Shown here: in pieces, positions 34,344 through 47,122 of the stretch | How positions within the stretch are numbered: position 1 is the stretch's first letter | How the letters are laid out: each line of letters starts with the position of its first letter | Assembly: GCA_016858145.1 (NCBI GenBank) | Contig: JAEHOE010000027.1 | Span: 1,037,911 to 1,101,910, forward strand | Origin: Edaphochlamys debaryana | Lineage: Eukaryota > Chlorophyta > Chlorophyceae > Chlamydomonadales | Direction of reading: 5' to 3' | DNA length: 64,000 nt | Program-made: the position numbers and the translations under genes | Notes under the pieces: generated by a model | The model's input: the letters and a program-made list of their open reading frames with translations, nothing else | Told to the model about the DNA's origin: nothing | Database searches by the model: none

Positions 34344-36895
34344 TGCCCGCATGTGGAAAGCGCGGGCCGCGCTGCTCACAGACGATGGAGGAGGCCGCTG
34401 CGCTTGACGTGGCACCTCAGCCACCTCTGGGCCTTCAAGCGTAGTACAGGTGATGGAGTGTGCTGCCCGCCGGAATGAGGGGAGGCCTGCGGTGCTGAAG
34501 GCCGATCTGGGGCGGAGTCGTCTGTAGCGCCTGCGCGCCGAGCGCTGGCCCATGGGCCCTCCGTCAAGGCGGGTCAAGGCAGGGCTAGGCCATTACGGTA
34601 GGCGGCTCGGGGTCTGACCCGACCGACGCGTCTCTGGTTGTATGTCGGATGGCATTCGCACCCGCAAGAGTTAGCGGCTGGCCGTATGTTCGCTGCCTAG
34701 AGGAAGAACTCAGGGGTGGAGGGCGGCATGGGGCGGTTTCACGTGACGGCCTGCTGCCGGTATGAGCTGGCAGTGTGACGAGAGCGGCGCACTGACGTGC
34801 AGTGCAGCCTGGCCGGGGATACGGGCGTGGGCCTGTGGCCTGTGCATTGCACCACGTGTCAGGCCTTGGGGTCTTCCCAGGTTGGAACGTGGTCTCGGGT
34901 GGGATGGGTATGCATCCGTCGTGGGTCCTTTGGCCTCTCGGCTTCAATGTGTGGGAGGTGAGGTGTTCTGGGAGGTGAGCCAGAGTTATTTCGGGATAAG
35001 GTTGGCTAGGTATGGCCACGGGGAGGCGGGGTATGATTGGGAATGCCTTGCTTTCGGCCTAGGCTGCGAGTACGCGGATCTTGAAGGTGGGGCGGGATGG
35101 TATGTTTTGTTGTCTCCGAGGCTGCTCCTTCACGTGTGGTGTGCGTGTACGCTTTTTTTTGCAAAAACATGGGGGGACCACTGCAGTAGAGTGGAGGAGT
35201 GGAGTGACCTCGGAAGACTGTGAGTGTTGTGGCTTTACGGGGGGCGCATTTGACGTTTCGTTTGTTGTTTGCCATAGTGCGGGAGAGAGTTGTTACGCTT
35301 GTTGCGCTTGCTTTCCGGGTGCGTGAGTATGGATGAGCATGCACCACTTTGGTGCTACGAGTCCTACGACTGCGGTACACATCATGGTCTGGGCGGCCGA
35401 TACGCATAGGCCACACGCAAAGTGGTGTCTGTCTCTGCCAAGACTGTTGGGCGGTGAGGACTGGAGGAATGTGCGGCCGCACGGATGAGCCTTTGGGTAC
35501 CTTTTGGTGACGCAGATGATGCAGGTGTGGGGTGCTGTGCGGTGTTGTTTGCAGTGGTGGACTTTGCTTTTGGTGTGGCGGTTGTGTGAGCGTGGGGACC
35601 AGGGCAACGGAGGGAGGGAGGGTATTGTGGTCTGGCTCGGTAGGCTCGTCAACGGGAAGATTTATTTCATTCTCGCGGGTGGAGTCGGCCAACTCCGTCC
35701 CCCGCTCCCTGTCCCCTGACCGGGGAGTGATGAAGGAATTTTGAGCCCGTGGGCGGCAGACCTGCGAGGGGCGGGTGCTACAGGGTAGGAGCAGAAGCTG
35801 TGATGGCGAGACCGCGTGGTCGGGCCGGCTAGCAGCAATTCCGTTGCTTGCAAGGCCAGGGTGCTAGCTAGCCGGGTTCGTTAGAGGTAGAGGCCTGAGC
35901 TGAGCTGGCCGCCGGGTGTTGGTGGAGTGTTGACGGAGCTGGGCCCCGAGGACAGCAAACGGCAAGTAGGCCTGCTCAGGCAGGGCTCCAGGAGTGGCTC
36001 GCTCATCCTTCCCGGGACGCGAGGGGTCTGGTGCGGAGCTGGCATTGGCTGGTCCCGCCCCCGCCCGCCCCGCCTCTCTCTGAAAGCATGTAACGCTGTG
36101 CTTCATGGACCTGGCTCAGGAGGGTTCTGTGTTCGCAGGGGCCGTGCAGTAGAAGAAAACAACGAAGCAGCTTGGGGACTGAGACCTGGATGGGGACAGC
36201 CTTGCTGACCTTGATCCCGAATCCATCATCTCAGGACAAGGGCCTTGGGTGCGCATAACGGAGGAGCTAGTGCCAATGCCCGATGGCCATGCGTCTTGCC
36301 TTCTCCCAGCATGCGTGATTGACGCGCTGTGCCAGGAGACGTCGTGGGGGCGAAAGGCAAGTAAGGGGTCAAGGGCGAACCTCCAATCGAGCCGCTTTGC
36401 CTCTGACTGACATACCCCAAAGCGAGCTTGGGGACCACCGTACACCGAGGGGCTCAGCCGCCAAGGTTGAGGGAAGAGAGCTGACAGGTCACAGTGGGGC
36501 GGACCAACGACGCAAGCATTCGCTCGGCCAGAAACGGCGGTTAGGAGGGGGGTGAGAATGGACAACGTGGCAAGCAGCGGCAATGTGGAGGCGAAATAGC
36601 CATTAGGTTAGAGAAGATAGGGGGCAGGGCACGAAGGCAGTGCGGTGTTGCTGGGTAGAAGTGTCAGGGGCCGCGACACCGCCGTCGGCTAGGGTGAAGG
36701 CGGAAGGACGAAGGGGCGGCGGACGAGGAAGGAGAAGGGTCTGGGTTCGTGTCCCCGACACCGCCGTGTTCTTGTCGCCTTGGCCCCGCACAGCTCGCCC
36801 GAGGTAGTCGCTAGTTGCCATACTACTGCTTTTGCACACTGCGACCAGCTCGCGAAGCCGATGCCTTGACCAGTCTTCGCGAAGCACCAGACAAA
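34208..36895. other. Long intergenic stretch, no gene seen
   Basis: The left part is the 3' flank of the channel gene and includes terminal-exon echoes. From about 34750 to 35330 the plus strand is unusually GT-rich and less GC-rich than the surroundings. A TGTAA occurs at 36089-36093 but is too far from the stop codon to assign. Open frames on both strands up to ~230 residues lack recognisable domains and splice support. Confidence 0.5.
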
Positions 36896-39800
36896 ATGAC
36901 GTCGCTTAGCCAAGTGGAGTTATATCTGCTGCACCATAGCTGTGGCCTTGCAGTAGAACCTGTCGAACCTTCAGGAGGTGAGCAGCCGGCGCCGGCACGT
37001 CTGTCGGCGCAAGCCGACCGGATGTCGCTCGGGCCGATGTAATTCCGATGCTTGGGGCCTCATATACTAGCTGCGAGTATGCTTGCGTGTCAGTCGCGCT
37101 CTGGAGCGCGGGGATGTCATCCTTTGGGCCCGGAGCGGCAGAAGCCCAGACAGTCGCAAGCTAAATGAACCCGTGCTTGCTTTCAACTCTGTAGCGTCGG
37201 GTGTGCTGGCCTGGTCGACCCGGGGTCGCTAGATCGCGCGCACCAGGGCGTCCGCTGTGCCACCCCGCCCGCCCGCGCCAGAGCTAGAGCCCTTTTCCGC
37301 CACGCCTGGCCTTGCCGCACAGGCGACGATGCGTCCACTGCGGCCTGCAACATTGCTAGCGGTCGTTACGTGGAGGCTGTCAGCAGCGTCCCGGCGCTTC
37401 GCTCCCTCCTGGACGCGCGGGATCTGACGGGGGCACAGGCGCCCACCGACCCTGCCTCCTACTACGCCCTGGTCGCCGGCCGGGCTTCGGCTGCCGTACA
37501 GGCTACCGTGCAGGAGGAGGACCGGACGGCAGCGCCGGAGGGTGCCGTACAGGCCGAGCACGTGCTGCTGGCTGGCGTGGCGTGCTTGCATGTCTTCGTG
37601 CAGCACAACCTCACCGGGTAGGTGCTGACGTGGGGCGCATGCCGCAGATGGATGTGGCGAGAGCGGATGACGGGATGCCATGCCTTTAATTGCGTGGGAG
37701 GCTCAACTGCGCCCCTCGTGCGGTCTTGCCGACAGGCCCTCCGCCGGACCCGCCCCGCCGACCCCTTTGGACCTGTTCGCCCCCACTGACGTCTCCCGTC
37801 GCTTCGCCGCGCCGCCGCCGCGTCCGCCGCCCGCCGCCATCGCCTCGGTCATCGCCGCCGCCCTCGCTGGCGCCGACGCCGACGCCCCCGCCTCCGCCAC
37901 GCCGGCCGCGGCAGGCGCCGCGCCGCCGTCGGCCTCCGCTGGGGCTGAGGCTGCTGGCGGCCAGGAGGGCGGGGAGCAGGGCGGCGAGGCGGGAGCGGCC
38001 CGCGCGGACGGCCTTGGCGGGCTGGGGCTGGAGACCAGCAGCCGGGCAGACACGTGGGCGCGGGAGCAGCTGCAAGTGGACGGTCCGTGCGGGGGGAGGG
38101 GTGTAGTGTGGTGGGGGCTGTTTGAGAAAGCCGGGGCCATTGCATCCATGCGGTAGCAGGGTTTGTGTTTCAGGCAGAGGTTGCCGGAGGGGTGCGAGGG
38201 TAGCGGGGTGTGCTGTATGTGAGTGCTGTGGGGCGCGACTGCAAGCAAGGGAGAGACCTCGTGTGGGGAGCTCGCGTTCGGGGCTGTCGCGAGTGTTGGG
38301 GCTCCGGGGCCTCCGCTGTGGCAGAACGAGTGTCGGTTGGGCTTCCCAGGCGCAGACACAGGCCTCCGCAGCCGCTCTTACAACGGCCCTCCCTTCCCTT
38401 GGCCCCAGGTGAGGACCTGGCAGGCCGCCTGCCCGCCCTCCAGTGGCTCTTCCTGGCCCGCACCCTACTGCTCGCACCCCTGCGCCTAGGGGCCGCACCC
38501 CCCAAGGGCCACTCCTCGGCGTCCTCCGGGGCCCCTGCATCCGAGGCGGCGTCGTCTGACGCAGGGGCGGGGGCGGCGGGGGCTGCCACTGGCGTGGTCC
38601 TGGGCCGGGCCCGGCTGCCCCAGTCCTGGGCCTGGTGGGGCCTGAGGACGGTGCTGACGCAGCAGCACGCGCTGGAGGGCCGCAGCGCCAGCCTGCTGCA
38701 CGAGGCGGGGCAGGTGGGGAGTGGGGGGTGAGGGTTAAGGAGGAAGAAGGAGAAGGGGAACGGGGGTGTAGGGAAGGCCGTCAGGAGGAGCTGGGGAAGG
38801 GGAATGGGGTTGGAGGGGAGGCTGACAGCAATAGGTTCCACGAGGGACGGGCACGGGGGTGGAGGGAAGCAGCGGACATGGTCGGTTTGCACAAGTGAGA
38901 TCCACCGGCTTCAGAAAGTGTTCAGCAGCAGCTGCAGCGGTTGAGACCCCTGCCCAGACTTCCACCGTCTGACCTTCTCCCCGCCCCATCCGCACCTCGC
39001 ACTCCGTACCCCGCACAGCTCATCCAAGCGCTCATCGGCCCCGGTGCACCCTGGGCCTCCTCCGCGCCCGAGGCCGCCGCCGGCCCCGCCCCCGTGCGGG
39101 CGCTGGCGGGCGTACTGCACGTGGAGCTGGCGCTGGCGCAGGTGAGGGCGGTTGGTGGTCGGCGGTTGGCGGCAGGCGGCTGGCAGTTGAAATGTGACCG
39201 TGGACTGTTTGTTGACGGCTATGCTGAGGGTCCCCTGCGAGGGCCTGCTGGGTTGTCACTGGGGTGCAATTGTGCTGTGCGCTCTTGCCTGCTCCCTTCG
39301 TCTTCCTCCTGCAGTACGCGTACGGCATGGTGGACGGCGGGCGGCAGTACCTGGGGCGAGCCGGGGAGCTGCTGGGGCTGCAGCCTCAGCTGACGGGTGA
39401 GGGCAGGTGGGGTGAGCAAGCGAGCGAGTGGAGCAGCGGCTGAGGGAGTGAGTGGCTCTGGAGAGGAGGTGGTTGCGGCAAGAGGGCGCTCAGGCTGTGC
39501 GGGCGTTGCAAGGCCCATCACGAACCCCCTTGCCGAGGGCAGGCAGCAGCGGCTGCTGGGTCCAGTCTGCTAGGGGCTGCTAGGGTCGGGGCCCTCCATG
39601 GACCTTCAGCTGCGGGAACAGTCTCGTACTGTACTGTCAGCCTTTCGCTTTTCGCCGTTCCTGTAAAACGTTTTTCATGCGCACGCTCCTGCCCCCAGGC
39701 GCGCTGGGCAAGCGGACGGTCCACCAGATCGATGCCAAGGTGCGCACGGCTGCGTGTGGCTGGGTGTAATGTATGCCTCATGCATCCCACCCACCCTTGT

Positions 39801-42800
39801 CCACCCTTGTCCACCCTGGTCCAACCCCCTCCACCCCTTCCCCCCCCAGGCCCAGCTGGTGGTGGCGGCCCCCGAGGAGGCCCGCGCCGCCCCCCCCGCG
39901 GCCCCGGGCGCAGGGGGGCAGGGGCCGGACCTGCCGGTGGAGGACCTGGGTGAGGGGGGTGGGGGACGGGGTCGGGTGGGGATGGGGTTGCTGGGTACGG
40001 GGTGTGCAGTCTGTAGCCTGCATGCAGCACAGGGCGCTGCTCAGTGCTGCTGCGCGCAGTGGGGTGGAGCATGCGGTGCTGCCGCGTGTACGGACCTGCG
40101 GGGAGCGCATTGGGTAGTTGCCTGGCTCGTCCTCCCACCCGAGCCCGATCACTGGTTGCCCACCCGGCTCCACCTTTCACCCCCTCCCCTGTCAGGTCTG
40201 TCCGGCTCCGCCTCCCCCTCCAACCCCGAGCTGGTGGGGCTGCAGCCGGAGGCGGACGTGCTGCCCGCCCCCCAGCTGGTGGGGGAGGGGGGGGAGCGCA
40301 TCGAGGCCAGGTACGGCAGAGGGGCTAGGTGGTGGTTGGGCCTGGCCGCTGGGCCTGATGGGGGCTTGGCATGGGCCAGCTTTGGAGGGGAGGGGCGGGC
40401 TACAGCTTGGTGGCCCTGGCCCCGGCCCTGGCCCGGCTCAGTACTGTGCGTTGCTCTGAGGCCAGCCCGGTCCTGGCGGGACCAGACTGGTGAACATTCT
40501 GGCGGCCTGTCGTTTGCACTGCTAGCACGGCGAGCTTGGCTACTGGCTGCATCAACGACCCCTTGCCCCCTACCTCCCCCCCCCCTAGGTACTCCTCCCC
40601 CGAGCAGGCCCTGCTGCTGGGCTGGGCCACGGAGGTGAAGAAGGCCACCAGCGCGGACGAGCTGCAGGTGGGGGTGCGGTGGAGGGAGTGGGAAGGACGT
40701 GGCTTAGGCTTAGGCGTCCCTCTAGGCAAAAGGGCCCAGTGCCGTCCCATCACGCCGCCTCCCCCGCCTCTCCACTCCCCACCCTTCCGCCCCGTCAGGA
40801 GTGGGAGATGGCTCCCTGGGTGGAGGCGGTGCTGGCGCAGGGCCGCTCGCGCTTCATGACGCGGGCGGCGGCGCAGCTGCTCAAGGTGGGGGGCGTGCGT
40901 GTGTGTGTCGGGGGGGGATGGGCGATGGGATGGGGTTAGTAGTTGGGTTGGGTGAGGGGGCGTCCAGGCACATGCATGGCTCTTGGGGGCCGGCGGTGTC
41001 ACAGCTCAAGGTGGGCGGGGAGGGCGGGGGGGGGGGCGGGAGAGGGGTGAGTTGAGAAGGGGGCAGCGGTTAGGACAGGTTTGGGGTGGGGCTGGGTGGG
41101 GCTGGGTGGGGCTGGGCCCGGCTTGGGGGGGCTGGGATGGGCGGGTCGGAATGCCGTCGTGCGTTGTTCCGGCAAGGGGAGCCGGCTCCCCCTTTGCCCC
41201 CGCAGCCTCCATTCCCGCCACCCTGACCTCCAAACCGACCCCCAACGCCCACCCCTCAGGTCCGGCACGAGCGCACCCGCGGCCGCACCCGCGAGCGCGC
41301 CCTTCTGTCCATGGACCTGCTGGCGGACGCAGTGGTGGGGGGCGGCCTGCTGGAGGGGGCGACCAAGGAGGAGGGGCCGGCCAAGGAGGACGGGCAGGAG
41401 GCGGCGGCGGCGCGGCTGCAGGCGGCGGCGGGGCAGCGCTCGGCGCTGGCTTGGGCCGTGTGGTTCCCCCTGCAGGTGGGTGGGTGGTGGAGAAGGGGGG
41501 AGAGAGGCTGCATGGCATGTGGACTCTGCCTTGGCGGTGTGACTTGTATGTCGCTCGCTGGGCTGGGCGCTCCAAGTACGAGCCGCTCCCGTTATCGAGT
41601 TTTCCCCCTCTTTTCATTAGTTCTCAGCGACCGCGGCGGCTTGCTGCAGCCAACCACGAGCCGCTCCGCCATTGGTGTTACCCCCGGCCCCGACCCCCTC
41701 CCCCTTCCCTGGCAGGTGTCCCTCAAGCGCGAGGCCGCCGAGCACTACGTGTCCATGGGCCTCGTGGGTGGGTGCGGGGGGGTGGGTGCAGGGGGGTGGG
41801 GTGGGATTGGGTGGGCGCCCCTGCGTAGGGGTAACGTCCATTGTGGAGATGGGGGGGCGGGGGCGGGGGCGGAGCCGGCCTCCCCGCGAACCCTCCGCTC
41901 CCTCTCTCCACCCCCGCTCCCCATCCCCCCCCCCCCAGGCGCCGCGCTGCGTGTGTTCGAGGCCCTGGAGGCGTGGGACGCCGCCATCACGTGCTACCGC
42001 CTGGCGGGCAAGCGGCAGCTGGCGGAGGAGCTGGTGCGGAGGAGGTGAGGGGGCGGGGGGGGGGGGCGGGGGCGGGGGCGGAAGGGGTGTGTTCGAAGCT
42101 GAAAGCTGAACCGGAGATTGGGGTTTCTTGGACCCGTTGACCCGACCGCTTGTCCACCTTCCCCCCCTCCCTTAACCCCCCAGGCTGGAGCAGTCCCCCG
42201 ACGACCCCCGCCTGTGGTGCGCCCTGGGCGACCTCTACCTCAACGACCGGTGAGCGGCAGTCGGTTGACGGTTGACGGTTGGTAGTAGTCGGTTGGACGC
42301 CAGGTGTGGTGGGGGGTGCCTGCGCAGCCGCCAAGCCCGGGGCGTCCCCTTCATGCCGGCGCCTTGCGGGGCGAGGCCGTCCCGCTTAGCAAATCGGACC
42401 CCCCCTTGCCACTTCTTGACGCGCGAGGGCTGTCAGGCTCCCCCGCCTCCCCCGCAGCCAGGCTTGCTGGCCAGGCGACGCCATCCTACTCGGCACTGCA
42501 CATGCCCGCCCTTAATACCCCCCTCACCCGCCACCGACCCCCCCCCTCCCTCCCCCCACCCCCCAGGTTCTACGAGGAGGCCTGGCGGCGCTCGGGGCAG
42601 CGCCACACGCGCAGCCAGCGCTCCCTGGCCCGGTCGGCCATGCGCCGCAAGTGAGGGGGCAGGCGGGGGGGGGGCCCTGAAGGGGGGGGAGGGGGCTGGG
42701 AGCACCCTCGTTGTCGCTGTGCAGGTGGTGCCGACCCGGTGCCGATGCCGACCCATCGGTAGCGAACCTCCGAACGCCCATGCCCGTCGCCGCCTTTTCC

Positions 42801-45800
42801 CCCTTTTCCCCCTTGTCCCCCTTGCACCCTTGTACCCTTGTCCCCCAAACCCCTCCGACCATCCTACTGTCCCCAGGGACTACCCCAAGGCCTCCCGGCA
42901 CTGGGACCTGGCGCTGGCGCTCAACCCGCTGCAGCCCGAGGCCTGGTTCTCGCTGGGCTTCTGCCTGCTCAAGGAGGAGAGGCACAGGGACGCGCTGAGG
43001 GTGAGGGGGTGGGGCAGAGGGGGAGGGGAGAGCGAGGGAGGGGGGGAGAGAGGAAAGAGGAAAGGCTGGGATGACTCATGCCGGCAAGGACGCATTATGC
43101 AGGGAAAGATTACGAGGGGAAGGATTGGCTCACGGTGGCGCGTAGGAAACCCGTGGCATTCCGTGGCTTGTGGTAGCGACTCGATCCGGACTAGCGTATT
43201 TTCTTCCTCCTGCCCCCAGCCCCCCTAACCACCCTCCCCCCCCCTCCCCAGGCCTTCACCCGCGTCACTCAGCAGGAGCCCGACAACGGCCAGGCCTGGA
43301 ACAACATCGCGGCGCTGTGGCTGCACCTGGGGGGGTACAGGTGCGCGCGCGCTGTAACGGGCAGTTGATGTGGCTGGGGTGATTGTGATGGGACAAGCCA
43401 TCGCCAGCGGGCTGTGCTCACACGTTACGAGCCGTCCGCCGCCCGTGTAGAGTGTACCGGGCGCTACTTTTGTTTTTGCTCCACAGCCCTCCCGCGTCCC
43501 GCCCCTCCCTCCCTCTCTACCCCCCCCCAGCCCCGCCTTCGCCGCCCTGTCCGAGGCGGTGCGCTACTCGCGCGACTCGTGGCAGATGTGGGAGAACTAC
43601 GCCCGCGCGGCGCTGGCGTCGGGGCACTACCCACAGGCCGTGAGGGGGCTGCAGATGGTGAGGGCCAGGGGACGGGGAGTGGGAACGGTAGGCGATCTGT
43701 CCATGATTCCTACATTCGCCGTCCCCCGCACCGACCCCGCTACACGCCCTGCAGCTTAGCGGCAGCCAGCGACAATCCACCTGCCCTCCCTCCCTTTCAC
43801 TCTCCACACTCTCCTCGCCTCCCGCAACCTCCCCCAACTTCACCCCCACCCCCCACCCCCTACCCCCCAGACCCTGCAGCTGAGCGGCGGCCAGCGGCTG
43901 TTCGTGGAGGTGGCGCAGGGGCTGCTGGACGTACTGGAGGGCCGACCGCCGCCGCGGGACGGGGGGACGGACCCGCGGGCCGCGGCGGCGGCGGCGGCGG
44001 AGGGGCTGATGCCGGGCGCGGGGGCGGCCGGGGCGGCGGAGGCGGAGGACGACACGCTGCTCAAGGTGGGGGCGGCGCAGGGTGGCGGGCGGGATCTGGA
44101 TCTTAGATCGGGAGGGTTCCGGTTCTGGTCTGAAGGGCAGATGTACGCCTGTTGATGCGAGTCTTGCTTGGCGGCTAGGTAGCCCACCGCATGCGAAACG
44201 CGCCCGGGGTTCAAGTGCCCTCCTTGACCCATCTTCACACAGACGGCCACCACCTCCCAGGACGCGTGTGCCAAACCATGCCACCTCCCAGGACGCGTGT
44301 GCCAAACCATGCCGGCCTTCCATGATCCTTGTTCGCAAACCAATGTTCTTCAGTCAGAAACTCAATCCCACCTTCCTTGACCCTTGATGCCGCAGGAGGA
44401 GGAGGCGGCCCTGGGCGCGCCGCTGCTGCCCCTGCTCTCCGACGTGCCCCTGCGCCCCCTCGGCGCCGACGAACCGGACGACCCCTCCACCCCCGCCGCC
44501 GATGACGGCGCCACCACCTCCGGTACCCCCGCCCCATCCTCCTCATCCGACCCCCAGCCACCTCAGCAGCAGGGGCAGCAGGGGCAGGGGCAGCAGGGGC
44601 AGGGGCAGGAGCTGCTGTCGGGTCGGACGCGGGAGAACGTCCTGGCGGGGGTGGGGGCGGTGCTGCGGGAGGGCGTCAACGGCCCCGCCGCCGGCCCCGC
44701 GCTGTGGGGCTGCCTGGCGCGGTACTGGGCGCTGCGGGGCGAGATGGAGTCGGCCAAGGAGGCGCGCATCAAGCAGGCGGGTGGTTGGCGGTTGGCGGTG
44801 GAGACCGTTGGGTGGTTGGGACGATTCGCGGTTGGGACGGGTGGATCAGGACGCGGACAATCCCAATCCCTCCAGTGCCGTTCGTGCAGTGCCCTGCTCC
44901 ACCCTATCCCTCCCAAACCCATGCATGGTACCGCTGGACACAGATGCGGTGCCCCCTGTCGCATGACTGACACGTACCCACATCCCCTGCCCCCGCCGCC
45001 CCCCCAGGTCCGCGCCCTGGCGGGTGGAGCCTTCAAGACCGATGAGGCGCGGTTCGTGGAGTACGCGCAGGTGGGCTTGGGGTGGGGGCAGGGCGCGAGG
45101 AAGCGCGCGGCGGCAGGTGCCATCGGGCAGCGGGTTCGGCGGTTGGGTTGGGTTAGCGGGCTGTGCACTTTATGGCCGCTTTGTTCCGTCTGCTGCTGTG
45201 CTTCAAACCCCTCTTCACCCCCGCCCCCCGCCTCCCTCCGCCCCCCCCCCCCCTACAGGCCTCCGAGGCGCTGTGCCGGGCCTACATCCAGTGCTACCAG
45301 GCCGGGAAGCCGGGTGAGCAGCCGATGGCATTCGATGGGATTGACTTTTGGCTCGCTGGGGCCTACGCCGGGGCCTCGGAGCGCGGGCAGAGGTCACAGC
45401 GCTCATGCTCGGCTGGAGTGCCCTCGTTCCCGTCTTTCCGGCTGCGCCTCCCCACCGACGCCAAGCACCACCCGACTGTGCGGCAGCATCTGGTGATGCC
45501 CTGGCCCTGCCTGTCTCCGCGCTCGCACACCCCCGCCCAACACGCCAAGTACCGCTCAACTGGGCAACAACACACGGCCATACATGCCCTGGCCCGTGCC
45601 CTTGCCCTTACCCTGCGCTCTGACTCTTCTCCTCTGTCTCCCCGCTCAAACCCCCGCCCACTTTCCGCTTCAACCTCCCCAGGCGGCTCCAAGGACCTAC
45701 CCCGTTGCCCTGACGCTGTCCTCCCCTCTGTCTCCCCGCTAACCCGTCTCTGCCGCCCCCCCTCGCCCCCCCTCCCCAGGCGGCTCCAAGGACCTGTCCG

Positions 45801-46181
45801 CGGGGCGCATGCACCTCAAGGGGATGCTGCGGGCCACACAGGAGGCCTTCGGGGAGCACCCGGAGACGGCCAAGCTGCAGGTGCGTGGGGGTTGATCGGT
45901 GCAAGGGGGCCAAGGCAGCACGCAGGGACGGGTGCGGCAATGCGAAGGGGAGCGGAGCGAGTGGAGCCCAGGGCAGGACCGCGCAAGGGCAGGGCAGGTT
46001 AGAACGCTTAATACCACGCCCTGCCCTGCAAGCACCGGTGTGTGGCGCGTCTAGGACTTCCCTGATCCCTCGTTAGTGCCCTGATCGCTCGTCTGATCCC
46101 CGACGCACGCAGGCTGTGCTGGAGGAGGTGACAGCCCTGGAGGACCAGGCGCTGGCGGAGGCACGGGCCGCACGGGGGTGA
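36896..46181 (+). CDS. TTC27: TTC27-family tetratricopeptide repeat protein
   Basis: This is a soluble TPR scaffold conserved across eukaryotes (human TTC27, yeast Emw1); its precise molecular role is poorly defined. The ATG at 36896 follows ACAAA and opens an 82 bp exon. Exon 2 (37323-37617) encodes the family N-terminal pattern, a GRYVEAV helix then LLAGVACLHVFVQHNLTG, matching the usual LQLFVQ-N-TGP. Exon 3 (37736-38082) is Ala/Pro-rich. TPR landmarks are RLWCALGDLYLND (~42210), RSGQRHTRSQRSLARSAMRR (~42590), YPKASRHWDLALALNPLQPE (~42890), EPDNGQAWNNIAALWLHLGG (~43275) and SWQMWENYARAALASGHY (~43578), which closely follow the TTC27 series. The end is RAARG then TGA at 46179-46181. Ala- and Gln-rich loops enlarge the protein (e.g. 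~43960-44040, 44440-44620). The middle exons (40200-41480) are less certain. Confidence 0.9.
43748..43896 (+). repeat. Pre-exon echo in TTC27
   Basis: The exon start at about 43871-43896 (CCCTGCAGCTGAGCGGC, encoding LQLSGG) has a near copy at about 43747-43771 in the preceding intron, with two mismatches over 25 bp. Confidence 0.85.
44250..44311 (+). repeat. Perfect 31 bp tandem duplication in a TTC27 intron
   Basis: Bases 44250-44280 are repeated exactly at 44281-44311. The unit begins CCACCTCCCAGGACGCG, so it contains a CCCAG/G acceptor-like site. The true exon starts about 85 bp further on, after GCCGCAG near 44394. Confidence 0.95.
45674..45795 (+). repeat. Duplicated splice acceptor plus exon start in TTC27
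   Basis: A perfect 25 bp repeat lies at 45674-45698 and 45771-45795: CCTCCCCAG acceptor plus GCGGCTCCAAGGACCT exon start. The second copy leads into the supported exon encoding GSKDLSAGRMHLKGML. Use of the first would add 97 bases and break the frame. Confidence 0.93.
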
Positions 46182-46440
46182 GGCGCGGCGTCGGCCTGTC
46201 CGCCTAGGTGCGCTGGTGGAGGCATCGGCCAAAGCGGGCTGGGGCGGGGTAGGGCCCGGAGTGGGGCAGGGGTGGGGCAGGGGTGGGCAGGGGTGGGGCT
46301 TGGATTCGTCCGCCGGGTGCGCTGGCGGAGGCACGAGCTCCAGGGAAGTGGGGTGCCAGAACGCTCGCAAGGGCACTGTCCGCCCCGGGGTGAGGCTGGA
46401 GGCGCTGGCGGAGCTGGCTGCGGTACGGGCTGGCGGGTGA
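46150..46440 (+). repeat. Degraded echoes of the last TTC27 exon
   Basis: The terminal coding motif GCGCTGGCGGAGGCACGGGC (near 46150) recurs in altered form near 46212, 46319 and 46403, all after the stop codon, at spacings of about 60-105 bp. Confidence 0.7.
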
Positions 46441-47122
46441 AGGGCTGCTCTTTGGCAAGAAGTGGGGCACGGCAGCCTGTCAGGGCATTCCGGCGGGGTG
46501 CGGGGGCCAGGGTGTACGGTGGTGAGCGTTGGCCTCCAGTTCAGATGAGTCGTCGCATACGGTCGCACCTGCCAGGCAGCACACACGGCGAGACTGGTGG
46601 TGCAGGGTGGTGCGAGAGCGAGACTAGTGGTGGTGTGAAGGGGCCAGACGTGCTTGCATGTCCTAGGTGTGCTGTGACTGAGGCAGGCTGCGGCGCGCCC
46701 TGACTCCTTGGGGCGAGTGTGCAGGCCGGACCCCTGCCCGGTCAGGCCCGGGAAGGGATGGATGGAGACCGGTTGACATGGGACCGAGCCCCCGCCGATG
46801 TGCCACCCCGACGTCGTTGTTGGTTCCTTGTTAGCAAGCTGCTTGACGAAGGTCTCGGTACAGAGTGGGCGGCCGGGGGGCACCGGGTCTGGCGTGTTCT
46901 CGCGGGGACTGGGGGCGACTGGGCCCAGTCTGCCTGATGTTGATGCCGAGGTCGGTCTCGTAGTGCGTTAAGGGTGGTTTGTCGAGAGAGCAACCACACA
47001 ACAAACATACTTGTGCAGTGGCTCGACATTGCTTCGATCGTTCTGTCACTTCGTTCTTAGTTCGCAACAGCTGGGGCCTGTCCCAGCCTGACGGGCCCGG
47101 TCCCGCCGGTCAGGCTGCAGCT
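46182..47122. other. Intergenic region between TTC27 and the LysM gene
   Basis: This holds the 3' flank of TTC27, with exon echoes, and the promoter and leader of the LysM gene. No TGTAA is visible close to the TTC27 stop. No tRNA or supported exon is seen. Confidence 0.5.

Noticed and set aside
34762..35692. Open frames of 150-230 residues between the channel and TTC27
   Set aside because: No domain, splice connection or codon pattern like that of the neighbouring genes; the translations look like composition artefacts.
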